DNA from: Aldehydirespirator sp965203635
GTDB lineage: Bacteria; Actinomycetota; Acidimicrobiia; Acidimicrobiales; Aldehydirespiratoraceae
Assembly: GCA_965203635.1 (NCBI GenBank)
Contig: OZ241903.1
Span: 3,224,001 to 3,288,000, forward strand
Direction: 5' to 3'
DNA: 64,000 bases
The translations under genes and the position numbers were made by a program. The notes under the pieces were generated by a model, which searched no databases, was not told the origin of the DNA, and saw only the letters and a program-made list of their open reading frames with translations. Shown piece by piece: positions 49,533 through 57,755 of this stretch. Every line of letters starts with the position of its first letter. Within the stretch, counting starts at the first letter, position 1.

Positions 49533-50678
49533 ATGCCTACACGAGCGCCAACCCGACCCGAAGCGATCGCCATCCCTGCCGCGATGCTCCCCTCCGACGG
49601 CCGCTTCGGCAGCGGGCCGTCGAAGTTCCGGCCGGCGGCCGCTCAGGCGCTGGCCGACAGGGCGGTCGACTATCTCGGCACCAGCCACCGCAAGGCCGGG
49701 GTGCGCCGGGTGGTAGCCCAACTGAAGACCGGCATCGCCGACCTGCTGGGCGCGCCCGACGGCTACGAGGTGGTGATGGGCAACGGTGGCGCCACCGCCT
49801 TCTGGGACGCGGCCAGCTTCGGGCTGATCGAGCAGCGCAGCCACCACCTGTCGCTGGGCGAGTTCAGCTCCAAGTTCGTTGCGGTGACCGCGTCCGCGCC
49901 CCACCTCGACGAGCCGTCGGTGCGGGTCGGGGACTTCGGGACCTGCCCCCCGCTAGAGGCCACCGACGGAGTCGACGCCTACTGCTACCCCCACAACGAG
50001 ACGTCGACCGGGGTGATGCTGGAGGTCCGCCGCCCCGCCGGCGACGACGAGGCACTGGTGCTGGTGGACGCCACCTCGGCGGCCGGCGGGCTGCGGTTCG
50101 ACCCCTCGGGCTGCGACGTCTACTACTTCGCGCCGCAGAAGGCCCTGTCCAGCGACGGCGGGTTGTGGATCGCGCTTATGTCGCCCGGCGCCATCGACCG
50201 GATCGAGCGCCTGTCGTCCTCCGGCCGCTGGACGCCGGCCTTCCTGGACCTCAAGCTGGCGGTGGACAACTCCCGCAAGGACCAGACCTACAACACTCCC
50301 GCGCTGGCCACGGTGTTCCTCACGGTGAGTCAGGTCGATTGGCTCAACAGCAACGGCGGCCTGGAGTGGGCCGCGTCCCGCAGCGACCGCTCCGCCGACA
50401 TTCTCTACGGCTGGGCCGAGGCCTCCGACATCGCCTCGCCGTTCGTGACCGACACTGCCATCCGCAGCCGGGTGGTGGGAACCATCGACTTCGACGACCG
50501 GGTGAGCGCCGACGACATCAGCGCCGCCCTGCGGGCCAACGGCATCGTCGACACCGACGGCTATCGCAAGCTCGGGCGCAACCAGCTCCGCATCGGCCTG
50601 TTCCCCGCGGTGGAGCCCTCAGACGTCGAGGCCCTCACCGCCTGCATAGACCACATAATCGACCGTCTCATCGGCTAG
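49533..50678 (+). CDS. serC: Phosphoserine aminotransferase, actinobacterial type
   Basis: About 381 residues from ATG 49533; ATG 49515 is an alternative. It closely follows the mycobacterial SerC pattern: SDGRFGSGPSKFRPAAAQAL, YLGTSHRKAGVRRVVAQLKT, EVVMGNGGATAFWDAASFGL, LSLGEFSSKFVAV and the PLP lysine in VYYFAPQKALSSDGGLWIAL. C-terminal GYRKLGRNQLRIGLFPAVEP binds the carboxylate. It forms phosphoserine for serine synthesis. The upstream region holds no strong ribosome binding site, so the start is uncertain. Confidence 0.93.
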   Translation: MPTRAPTRPEAIAIPAAMLPSDGRFGSGPSKFRPAAAQALADRAVDYLGTSHRKAGVRRVVAQLKTGIADLLGAPDGYEVVMGNGGATAFWDAASFGLIEQRSHHLSLGEFSSKFVAVTASAPHLDEPSVRVGDFGTCPPLEATDGVDAYCYPHNETSTGVMLEVRRPAGDDEALVLVDATSAAGGLRFDPSGCDVYYFAPQKALSSDGGLWIALMSPGAIDRIERLSSSGRWTPAFLDLKLAVDNSRKDQTYNTPALATVFLTVSQVDWLNSNGGLEWAASRSDRSADILYGWAEASDIASPFVTDTAIRSRVVGTIDFDDRVSADDISAALRANGIVDTDGYRKLGRNQLRIGLFPAVEPSDVEALTACIDHIIDRLIG

Positions 50679-50729
50679 CCCCACAGCCGGGTTCGCCCCG
50701 ATAGGCCGGGGGGTGGCGGCGAGTCCGGG

Positions 50730-50761
50730 CGACCGACAATGGGCCGCAGGCCCGTCGGTCG
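50730..50761. terminator. Hairpin between convergent serC and carboxyltransferase
   Basis: CGACCGAC (50730-50737) pairs with GTCGGTCG (50754-50761) and the inner GGGCC with GGCCC, giving a 13-bp stem with a 3-nt bulge and a 3-nt loop. It lies between two convergent stops and may terminate both transcripts. Confidence 0.55.
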
Positions 50762-50815
50762 GACGGAGCTCGACGACAGGACCCGCCGGCCGGAACACCC
50801 CGGATAGGCCGGGGC

Positions 50816-52312
50816 CTACGGCGTTATCCCGGTGCGGGCCTTGGGCCGGCAGGGCTGGCTGCGACGCCGGGCCGACACCTTCATGGCCGACAGGACGGCG
50901 TTGCGGGTGTCGCGGGGATCGATCACCTCGTCGAAGCTCAGCGCCGACGCAGAGCGGTAGGAGGATTCCTCCTCAGCCCTGCGCAAGTCCCGCTCGGCCT
51001 GCTCGTCGGCGCCCACGGCCCGGCCTGCGCCCGCGGCCCCCATGGCCCCCACCGTGGCACCCGGAAAGGCGAAGCTGAGGGTCTGGGAGTCGTGAGGGTT
51101 CATGGCCATCACGCAGCTGCCGAAGCCGAAGGCCTTGCGCAGCGTGACATGGATCTTGACGGTGGTGGCGCCGGTCTGCGCGGCGTACATGCGAGCCGAT
51201 GCCCGAAGCACCCCGGCCCGCTCCGATGCCGTGCCGGCCAGCACGCCGGGGTTGTCGGCCAGGAACAGCAGCGGCAGGTGGAAGGCGTCGCACACCGAGA
51301 TGAAGTGGGCCGCCTTGCCGGCCGCGGCCACATCGATCGAGCCGGCCAGTTCCACCGGCTGGTTGGCCACGACCCCCACCGGCTCGCCGCCGACACGGGC
51401 CAGAGCGCAGATGATGGCGCGGCCGTAGTCGGGTTGGATCGAGAGGCTGTGGCCGCAGTCGACCAGCGACTCGACAACCGCAGCCATGTCGTAGCCCCGA
51501 CGGCCGTCGCGTGGAACCAGGTCGAGCATGCGATCGACGCGGCGCCGGCCGGTGTCGCCGGTGTCGACGGCCGGCGGGCTCTCCCAAGCCGATGATCCGA
51601 AGTACGACAGGTATGAGCGGATCTGGGCCAGCAGGTCGGCATCGTCGCCGGCGGCGTTGTGGATGGTTCCCGCCCCGATGGCCACCGCGGGCCCGCCGAG
51701 ATCGTCCTTGCCGACCCGCTCCCCCAACGACGCCTCCACCACCGGAGGACCGGCGGTGAAGATGGCCGCATCACCGGTCATGATCGAGAAGTCGCACAGC
51801 AGGGCGGTGATGGCCCCATGACCGGCCGACGGCCCCATCACCCCGCACACCATGGGCACTATCCCCGACAGGGCCGCCTGGGCTTGCAGGTCGTTGGGCC
51901 CACCCCCACCGGGATCGCCCGGCATGGGGGGCCGGTGTCCGGCTCCCTCGAGCAGCATCACCAGCGGGATGCGCTCGCGGCGGGCGATGTCGGCGATACG
52001 CCACCGCTTGCGGGTGGCGGCCGGGCCGATCGATCCCCCCATCGTGGTGAAGTCCTCCGCTCCCACCGCCACCGGACGGCCGTCGATGGCCCCCACCCCG
52101 GCGACGAGAGCATCGGCGGGCACGGGTCCGGCCAGGGTGCCGATCTCGGTGAACGAGCCCGCGTCGAGCAGGCCGTCTATGCGGCCCCTGGCGTCCAGAC
52201 GCCCATCGGCCCGGCGCTGAGCCAGCTTCTCGGGCCCGCCCATGGCCCGAGCCTGTTGCCGGCGGCGCTCGAGGTCCTCGACGGTGGCGTCCCAGTTGGA
52301 GTCGTCGCTCAC
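50816..52312 (-). CDS. Acyl-CoA carboxylase carboxyltransferase subunit
   Basis: A 498-residue protein, GTG 52312. It has both crotonase-like halves of a carboxyltransferase: the N-terminal EDLERRRQQARAMGGPEKLA, RRADGRLDARGRIDGLLDAG, VGAEDFTTMGGSIGPAATRK and C-terminal VVANQPVELAGSIDVAAAGK, FLADNPGVLAGTASERAGVL, ATTVKIHVTLRKAFGFGSCV and FPGATVGAMGAAGAGRAV. It transfers carboxyl from biotin to an acyl-CoA (acetyl, propionyl or methylcrotonyl). No biotin carboxylase or carrier gene is nearby, so it must partner with subunits elsewhere. Confidence 0.9.
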   Translation of the reverse strand: MSDDSNWDATVEDLERRRQQARAMGGPEKLAQRRADGRLDARGRIDGLLDAGSFTEIGTLAGPVPADALVAGVGAIDGRPVAVGAEDFTTMGGSIGPAATRKRWRIADIARRERIPLVMLLEGAGHRPPMPGDPGGGGPNDLQAQAALSGIVPMVCGVMGPSAGHGAITALLCDFSIMTGDAAIFTAGPPVVEASLGERVGKDDLGGPAVAIGAGTIHNAAGDDADLLAQIRSYLSYFGSSAWESPPAVDTGDTGRRRVDRMLDLVPRDGRRGYDMAAVVESLVDCGHSLSIQPDYGRAIICALARVGGEPVGVVANQPVELAGSIDVAAAGKAAHFISVCDAFHLPLLFLADNPGVLAGTASERAGVLRASARMYAAQTGATTVKIHVTLRKAFGFGSCVMAMNPHDSQTLSFAFPGATVGAMGAAGAGRAVGADEQAERDLRRAEEESSYRSASALSFDEVIDPRDTRNAVLSAMKVSARRRSQPCRPKARTGITP

Positions 52313-52382
52313 GCCGGTCCGAACTCCAGTGGCTCCCCGCCAGCGGCACTGCCCACCACGACCACGGTAGCCACCGCAACTC

Positions 52383-52500
52383 GAACTGGCAGCAGAACGC
52401 ACACATACCGTGCACAACGCTGCCAATTCCGAAGGGGCGGCGAACCACCACGAGAACTGGCAGCAGAACGCACACATACCGTGCACAACGCTGCCAATTC
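52383..52500. repeat. Two identical 47-bp hairpin elements
   Basis: Copies at 52383-52429 and 52454-52500 are identical over 47 bp and 71 bp apart. Each has arms GAACTGGCAGC and GCTGCCAATTC (one mismatch) around a 25-nt middle ACGCACACATACCGTGCAC. They occupy the gap between the CoA-transferase stop and the carboxyltransferase start, so both would be in the transcript. Confidence 0.85.
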
Positions 52501-52509
52501 GCGGAAGGG

Positions 52510-53748
52510 CTATGTGTTGGCCATCGTGCGCGCCTTGAGACCGACGGGCACCGCAGGGTGGCGCACCACGATCGGGCCGTCCGCCAGCTCGACCTCCCAG
52601 CAATCGCCGCTCTCCACGACAGGCCGATGGATGGGTGCGCCCGCGTTGGATGCGACCCATGCCGACGCTGAGGCGAGTGAAACCTCCGCTAGCGCGGCCC
52701 GGCCCTCCGCTAGCAGGTGTGCGCCGATCGACGCCGCGGCCAGACCGGCGATGGGATCGGCGATGGCATCGCCCACGAACATCGGCGGCTCGCCGGGCAC
52801 CACCAGGCCTCCCGAGGCTGCGGCGTCGTCGCCGAAGGCGATCCGGTTGCTGTCCAGTCCCCGGCGTCCATGCCCGGTGATCGAGACCCAGGCCGTGCCT
52901 GCGGCAACGACCTCATCAACACAAATCCCCCACTGCTGCATCACCCGGGGCCTGCTCGCCTCCAGCACCAGGTCGGCGCCAGCGATCAGCTCCCGCAACT
53001 GGCCGACGGCCCCGGGGGCGGGTAAGTCAAGGCTCACCCACTCCTTGCGTCCGTTCAGCAGCGCGAAGAACCCGGCGGGTCCACGCCGGGCACCGTCGGG
53101 ACGGGACCCCGACTCCACCTTGAGCACCCGGCAGCCGGCCGCAGCCAGCAGCCCGCCCGCCAAAGGGCCTGCCCAAAGGCTGGTGAGGTCCACCACGGTC
53201 GGCGCCGGGCCGCGCCCGGTGCGGGCCGGCCCCTCAGATCTCAGCGACCACGGCTGAGCCGGCACTCGGGTGGAGCCGATGGCAGCCACTGCGAGGCCGA
53301 GCTCCGACCCCCGCTCCACCACCTCGGCCGCGGCCATGGCAGCGATCCGCCTCTGGATCTCGCCCCAGTCATCGACGGGCACCGCCTCGCCCACCAAGGC
53401 CGGCACCGCCTCGATGTCGGAGGGTCGGGGAAGGTTGAGCACCACCCAGCCGTCGGATGCCCGCACCATGTGCGCGAACCCGCCCGCACTGTTGGGTCCG
53501 TTGCGGCCGAAGCCCGTGAAGGCGGCCCGCTGCGCAGCCAGTTCCAAGGGATCGACCCTGACCTCGGTGCCCAAGCGCCGGGTGGCCACGGCCAAGGCGT
53601 CGCTAAGGCCGAGAAGCGGGCGTGCAAGCCCGGCAGGGGACTCGCACGGCGGACCCGGGGCCGGGCCGGTGAGGTGCATCGCTCCCGATGCAGCCCAGGC
53701 CGCGACGCAGGCATCGTCATCGAGGGCTGCCGGTCCGGTGGCGAGCAC
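52510..53748 (-). CDS. Family III CoA-transferase (CaiB/BaiF type)
   Basis: About 412 residues; GTG 53748 is the best visible start, but the first 40 residues are uncertain. The core matches CaiB-type transferases: VVDLTSLWAGPLAGGLLAAA, CRVLKVESGSRPDGARRGPA, FFALLNGRKEWVSLDLPAPG, AGADLVLEASRPRVMQQWGI and SITGHGRRGLDSNRIAFGDD. The Asp that forms the CoA-anhydride may be in the early AGPLAGGLL region or replaced; I cannot place it firmly. It could move CoA between acyl groups linked to the next carboxyltransferase gene. Confidence 0.82.
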   Translation of the reverse strand: MLATGPAALDDDACVAAWAASGAMHLTGPAPGPPCESPAGLARPLLGLSDALAVATRRLGTEVRVDPLELAAQRAAFTGFGRNGPNSAGGFAHMVRASDGWVVLNLPRPSDIEAVPALVGEAVPVDDWGEIQRRIAAMAAAEVVERGSELGLAVAAIGSTRVPAQPWSLRSEGPARTGRGPAPTVVDLTSLWAGPLAGGLLAAAGCRVLKVESGSRPDGARRGPAGFFALLNGRKEWVSLDLPAPGAVGQLRELIAGADLVLEASRPRVMQQWGICVDEVVAAGTAWVSITGHGRRGLDSNRIAFGDDAAASGGLVVPGEPPMFVGDAIADPIAGLAAASIGAHLLAEGRAALAEVSLASASAWVASNAGAPIHRPVVESGDCWEVELADGPIVVRHPAVPVGLKARTMANT

Positions 53749-53814
53749 CCCAGCGAAGGTAGCGTGAGCGGTTGGACAACTACCCTTCAGACGACGACGG
53801 CGTGGAGGGACGAC

Positions 53815-54120
53815 ATGGTGGAACTGCGGCCAGGGGCCCGATTTCAAAGCACGGTATGCGCCACTGAGGTGATCGTGGTGAAGGGCGCTGGACCGGCCGA
53901 GCTGACCTGCGGCGGCGCGCCGATGGCGGCGGCCGGATCGGCCGAGCGGTCCGGGGAGCCCAGCGCCGACGCCTCGGAGGGCACACTCCTGGGGAAGCGC
54001 TACGGCGACCCCGGCGAGACGGTCGAGGTGCTCTGCACCAAGGCCGGCCCCGGCTCGCTCGCCCTCGGCGATGTGCCGCTGGCGGTGAAGGTGACGAAGC
54101 CGCTGCCCGCCTCGGACTGA
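53815..54120 (+). CDS. Small conserved protein of unknown function, upstream of acyl-CoA synthetase
   Basis: A 101-residue protein, ATG 53815 with GGAGGG 6 nt upstream. Visible pattern: MVELRPGARFQSTVCATEVI, VVKGAGPAELTCGGAPMAAA, then LLGKRYGDPGETVEVLCTKA and GPGSLALGDVPLAVKVTKPL. Three Cys residues sit in CATEV, LTCGG and LCTKAG contexts and could bind metal or zinc. I recall similar small proteins beside acyl-CoA ligases in Actinobacteria but know no function. The next gene starts 24 nt later. Confidence 0.7.
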   Translation: MVELRPGARFQSTVCATEVIVVKGAGPAELTCGGAPMAAAGSAERSGEPSADASEGTLLGKRYGDPGETVEVLCTKAGPGSLALGDVPLAVKVTKPLPASD

Positions 54121-54144
54121 GCGCGAGCGCCGCTCCCCCTCGCA

Positions 54145-55644
54145 ATGAACCTCATGATGCTGCTGGAGATGGCGGCCACCGCCATGGCCGGCCGCGTGGC
54201 GGTGGGAGCCGCTGAGGGAGGCGTCACCTGCGACGGCCTGATGGACGGCGCCGCCGGCCTTGCAGGACGCTTGCGGGCATCCAAGGCCGAGCACCTGGTG
54301 CTGTGTGGCGAGCCCAGCGCCGTCCTGCCGGTCGCCCTGTTCGGCGCGGCCTGGGCGGGCGTTCCCTACGTGCCGATCAACTACCGGCTCGCCGACGACG
54401 ATTTGCGCCGGCTGGCCGAACGGGCCGCGCCGGCGTTGGCGGTGGCCGACCCCTCCGGGGCGGAACGGCTGGCCGGCGTGGACGGGCTGGAAATCGTCGA
54501 GCGGGACGCTCTCAGCGACGACCCCGCCGATGGTGCCCAACCCGCCGACTTGGGCGACTGGCCCATGGACCCCGACGCCGCGGCCGTGCTGCTGTACACC
54601 AGCGGCACCGCCGGCCCGCCCAAGGCCGCTCTGCTGCGCCACCGGCACTTGGTGTCCTATGTGTTCGGCACGGTCGAGTTCGCGTCGGCCGACCCGGACG
54701 AGGCCCACATCATGGCCGTGCCGCCCTACCACATCGCCTCGGTGGCCGCGCAGCTGTCGCAGGTCTACTCAGGGCGCCGAATCGTGCCGCTACCGAAGTT
54801 CGACCCCGACGCCTGGATCGACCTGGTGCTGGCCCAGGGCGTGACTCACGCCATGCTCGTGCCCACGATGCTGGCCCGCATCGTCGACGCCCTCGACCGG
54901 CGGCGCCAGAGCCTCGAAACGGTCCGGTTCGTGGCGTACGGAGGGGGCAAGTCGCACCGGGCCGTGGTGGAGAGGGCGCTGGAGCTGTTCCCGGCCGCGG
55001 GGTTCTCGCACGCCTACGGCCTCACCGAGACGAGTTCGACCGTGTGTGTGATGGGTCCCGACGACCACCGGCGGTGGGCCGCCTCCGGCGATCCTGATGA
55101 GAGGGCCAGGCTCTCGTCGGCAGGGCGGCCGTTGCCGGGAGTGGAGATCTCGGTGCGCTGCGGTGACGGCACCGAGGCCGAGCCCGGCGCGGCTGGAGAG
55201 ATCTGGGTGAGGGGCGAGCAGGTGGCCGGCGAGTACGCCGAGGGCGGATCGCAACTCGACGACGACGGCTGGTTCCATACCCGCGACAGCGGACACCTCG
55301 ACGATGCCGGCTACCTGTGGGTCCACGGCCGCAACGACGACATCATCATCCGGGGCGGCGAGAACATGTCGCCCGGCGAGATCGAGGACGTGCTGTTGAC
55401 CCACCCCGCCGTCGTCGACGCGGCCGCATTCGGGGTGCCCAGCCGCGAGTGGGGCGAGGAAGTGGCGGTGTGCGTCGTCTCCCGCTCCCCGGCGCCGGCC
55501 GTCGACGACCTCCGCGAGCTGGTACGGACCCGGCTGCGATCGAGCCGGGTGCCGGCGCGGGTGGAGTTCGTCGACGAGTTGCCCTACAACGACACCGGCA
55601 AGCTGCTGCGCCGGCAGCTGAGGCAGCGCTTCGCGGCAACTTGA
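54145..55644 (+). CDS. AMP-dependent acyl-CoA synthetase/ligase (FadD-like)
   Basis: A 499-residue adenylate-forming enzyme. The P-loop motif is VLLYTSGTAGPPKAALLRHR, the A4/A5 motifs are AVPPYHIASVAAQLSQ and HAYGLTETSSTVCVMG, the hinge is WFHTRDSGHLDDAGYLWVHG then RNDDIIIRGGENMSPGEIED, and the catalytic Lys is in ELPYNDTGKLLRRQLRQRF. It activates a carboxylic acid to acyl-CoA. The specificity is unknown. Its stop lies in the arm of a long hairpin (55638-55684). Confidence 0.93.
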   Translation: MNLMMLLEMAATAMAGRVAVGAAEGGVTCDGLMDGAAGLAGRLRASKAEHLVLCGEPSAVLPVALFGAAWAGVPYVPINYRLADDDLRRLAERAAPALAVADPSGAERLAGVDGLEIVERDALSDDPADGAQPADLGDWPMDPDAAAVLLYTSGTAGPPKAALLRHRHLVSYVFGTVEFASADPDEAHIMAVPPYHIASVAAQLSQVYSGRRIVPLPKFDPDAWIDLVLAQGVTHAMLVPTMLARIVDALDRRRQSLETVRFVAYGGGKSHRAVVERALELFPAAGFSHAYGLTETSSTVCVMGPDDHRRWAASGDPDERARLSSAGRPLPGVEISVRCGDGTEAEPGAAGEIWVRGEQVAGEYAEGGSQLDDDGWFHTRDSGHLDDAGYLWVHGRNDDIIIRGGENMSPGEIEDVLLTHPAVVDAAAFGVPSREWGEEVAVCVVSRSPAPAVDDLRELVRTRLRSSRVPARVEFVDELPYNDTGKLLRRQLRQRFAAT

Positions 55645-55684
55645 AGCGCTTAGCCACATCTGAGGTGGTTAACTGCTTCAAGTT
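55638..55684. terminator. Long hairpin over the acyl-CoA synthetase stop codon
   Basis: AACTTGAAGC (55638-55647) pairs with GCTTCAAGTT (55675-55684). The inner part TTAGCCAC (55650-55657) pairs with GTGGTTAA (55665-55672), giving a stem of about 18 bp with one bulge and a 7-nt loop. The TGA stop is in the left arm. Confidence 0.6.
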
Positions 55685-55712
55685 CGAGCCCCGACACGGC
55701 AACGGTGCACCA

Positions 55713-55737
55713 GTGAGCGCAACGACCAAGAGCGGGA
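55713..55737 (+). repeat. Truncated copy R6 of the dispersed repeat
   Basis: Only the 3' end of the family remains: GTGAGCGCAACGACCAAGAG then CGGGA, 23 of 25 bases as in the consensus. It lies between the acyl-CoA synthetase hairpin and the enoyl-CoA hydratase gene. Confidence 0.55.
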
Positions 55738-55789
55738 GTGACGCCGCGGCACGCGACACGCTCTCACCTGCCCGCGCACGCTCCTAGCC

Positions 55790-56758
55790 GTGCACGGAGG
55801 GATCTGGCCCTTGGAGGAGATCAGGGCCGCGGTCGTCTCTGTGGACTTCGACCGGTTGGTGCTCAACGGGATCGCGGCTGCTGCCGGCGTTCCCGCGGTC
55901 GTCGTGGATGTGGGCGAAGACCCCGCCGACGACGTGGGCATCAGGCTTGCTGCGCTCCCGGTGGTGTCGGTCGCAGTGGGGGCAGGGGGTGAATCCTGGG
56001 ACATGGCGCTCGAGGATCCCGGCCCGGCCCTCAAGGGGTTGAGGACCAATCCGCAGGCCGCGGTCGTGGCGGCCCAGACGCTGCGCCGGACCGGCCAACT
56101 CGGCCTGCTCGACGCGCTGCTGGTCGAGAGCCTGGCCTACGCCACGCTCCAGGCCGGCCCGGAGCACGCCCGCTGGCTCGCGGGCCGGGGACGCCGGAGC
56201 CGGCGAGACCACGATCAGCCCCGCATCGAAGTGACCGACGACGGAGCGGCGGTGACGCTGACCCTCAACCGCCCCCGCCTTCTCAACCTGTTCGACGCGG
56301 CGATGCGCGACCAGCTGGTGGATGTCCTCAAGGCCCTCCAGGCGGGCGCCAACGATCAGCCCGTGGTCCTGACCGGCGCGGCAGGCAACTTCTGCGCCGG
56401 AGGCGACCCGGCCGAGTTCGGCACGGTCTCAGACCCTGCGACCGCTCACTTGATCCGCAGCCGGGCCAATGCCGCGCCGTGGCTGGCCGCCATCGCCGAC
56501 CGGACGACCGCCGTGATCGACGGGGCCTGCGTAGGGGCGGGCGTAGAGCTGGCTGCGTTCTGCGCCACGGTCACCGCCACCGACCGGGCCCGCTTCCGGC
56601 TCCCCGAGCTGTCCATGGGCCTGATCCCCGGCGCGGGGGGCACGGTGAGCATCCCGGCCCGCATCGGCCGCCAGCGCACGCTCTGGTGGCTGCTCACCGA
56701 CGCCGAGCTCGACGCGGCCGCCGCGCTGGAATGGGGGCTGGCCGACACCCTTGCCTGA
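55790..56758 (+). CDS. Enoyl-CoA hydratase/isomerase with extra N-terminal crotonase-like domain
   Basis: A 322-residue protein from GTG 55790. Residues about 145-322 form a crotonase: VTLTLNRPRLLNLFDAAMRD, oxyanion segment GAAGNFCAGGDPAEFG and VIDGACVGAGVELAAFCATV, then RFRLPELSMGLIPGAGGTVS. Both Glu positions used by enoyl-CoA hydratase (GAGVELA and LPEL) are present. The first about 140 residues resemble a second, degenerate crotonase domain (NPQAAVVAAQTLRRTGQLGL, then ESLAYATLQAGPEHARWLAG). It probably hydrates an enoyl-CoA in the acyl-CoA pathway of the neighbouring ligases. Confidence 0.85.
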   Translation: MHGGIWPLEEIRAAVVSVDFDRLVLNGIAAAAGVPAVVVDVGEDPADDVGIRLAALPVVSVAVGAGGESWDMALEDPGPALKGLRTNPQAAVVAAQTLRRTGQLGLLDALLVESLAYATLQAGPEHARWLAGRGRRSRRDHDQPRIEVTDDGAAVTLTLNRPRLLNLFDAAMRDQLVDVLKALQAGANDQPVVLTGAAGNFCAGGDPAEFGTVSDPATAHLIRSRANAAPWLAAIADRTTAVIDGACVGAGVELAAFCATVTATDRARFRLPELSMGLIPGAGGTVSIPARIGRQRTLWWLLTDAELDAAAALEWGLADTLA

Positions 56759-56835
56759 GTGGTCCCTTCCCCGGCAGCCGGCATCTCGGCCGCCTCGTCG
56801 GACTCTTGGTCGTAGAGCCGAACAATCGCCCCAAA

Positions 56836-56853
56836 CCGCCGGAAGCTCGGCGG
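56836..56853 (-). terminator. Hairpin after the DUF6159-like gene
   Basis: CCGCCG (56836-56841) pairs with CGGCGG (56848-56853) with a 6-nt loop. On the minus strand it is followed by TTTGGGG, 6 nt after the stop of the membrane protein gene. It lies in the gap between convergent genes. Confidence 0.45.
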
Positions 56854-56858
56854 AGCGG

Positions 56859-57695
56859 CTACTTGTGGACGAAGGTCTGGGCCAGGGGGGCCTGCTCGAA
56901 GCCGGAGGGGGCGGTCCCGGTGGTGGCGTAGAGGTAGAGCGCGGTCTGGAAGATGGCGTTCAGAGCGGTGAGCACGACCATGACCACCGCCACCCACGCC
57001 GCGGCGACGATGATGCCGATCGCCATCAGCAACTGCCAGCCGGACGCTATGAAGAGTCCGGCCACAACGGCCGCCGGGATGATCAGAACGAAGCCGAGCA
57101 GGCCGAACCCGACCCGGGCCGCGATGTTCTCGCCCCATGTGCGGCGCAGCAGCGAGGCCGACTGCTTGAGACCGGCTATGGCCCCCAGGTCGTCGATGAC
57201 GATGGCGGGCACGGTCAGGAAGGTCACCACGTCCCAGGCCATCTCCAGCATGTGGGTGACGATCCGCCCCAGCCAGCCGGCCCGCTCCCTCAGCGCCTGG
57301 AGGACCAGCCCGACGGTGGTGGTGATGATCGCCCACGGGACCAGGCCCGGGATGCGGGCGAACGCCCGGCCGATGGCGCTGCGCACCGTCGGGTCGCCCC
57401 CGGTGAGCCTCTCGTGGGCCCCGGCGACCAGCGCTCCGTTGAAGAACACCGCCACGACGCCCAGGACCAGAGCGGCCGCGATGTAGACCACGATCATCGC
57501 CGGGTTGAACTCCATGGTCGTCTGGCCGTGCGAGGACGTGGTCGACAACGTGAGGAACGTGAGCGCGATCACGACCGCTATCACGACGGCCGACACGAGA
57601 AAGGACAGCACCGGCATCCACAGCAGCTCCCGGTCCTTCTTCAGCACACCCCAAGAGATCTTGGCCAGACTCCAGGTGTTGGCGAGGCGTCCCAT
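56859..57695 (-). CDS. Integral membrane protein, DUF6159-like
   Basis: A 278-residue protein with about six membrane segments: LWMPVLSFLVSAVVIAVVIA, MIVVYIAAALVLGVVAVFFN, VPWAIITTTVGLVLQAL, MAWDVVTFLTVPAIVIDDLG, VGFGLLGFVLIIPAAVVAGL and LMAIGIIVAAAWVAVVMVVL. The start LANTWSLAKISWGVLKKDRE and the motif GLKQSASLLRRTWGENIAAR fit the DUF6159 family of uncharacterised membrane proteins. Function is unknown. Confidence 0.78.
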   Translation of the reverse strand: MGRLANTWSLAKISWGVLKKDRELLWMPVLSFLVSAVVIAVVIALTFLTLSTTSSHGQTTMEFNPAMIVVYIAAALVLGVVAVFFNGALVAGAHERLTGGDPTVRSAIGRAFARIPGLVPWAIITTTVGLVLQALRERAGWLGRIVTHMLEMAWDVVTFLTVPAIVIDDLGAIAGLKQSASLLRRTWGENIAARVGFGLLGFVLIIPAAVVAGLFIASGWQLLMAIGIIVAAAWVAVVMVVLTALNAIFQTALYLYATTGTAPSGFEQAPLAQTFVHK

Positions 57696-57755
57696 AGATT
57701 CTCCTAGCGCTCGGTTCGGAGGCGACGACTTGCAGAGTATCGGCGCGGCCGCTGT

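Noticed and set aside
52383..52500. CRISPR array or tRNA-like pair
   Set aside because: Two identical 47-bp hairpins with a 24-bp gap; no acceptor stem, T-loop or cas genes.
55638..55712. tRNA gene (CAAGTTCGAGCC and a later CACCA)
   Set aside because: The arms around TTCGA do not pair as a T-stem, and the sequence is better explained as a hairpin at the end of the synthetase gene.
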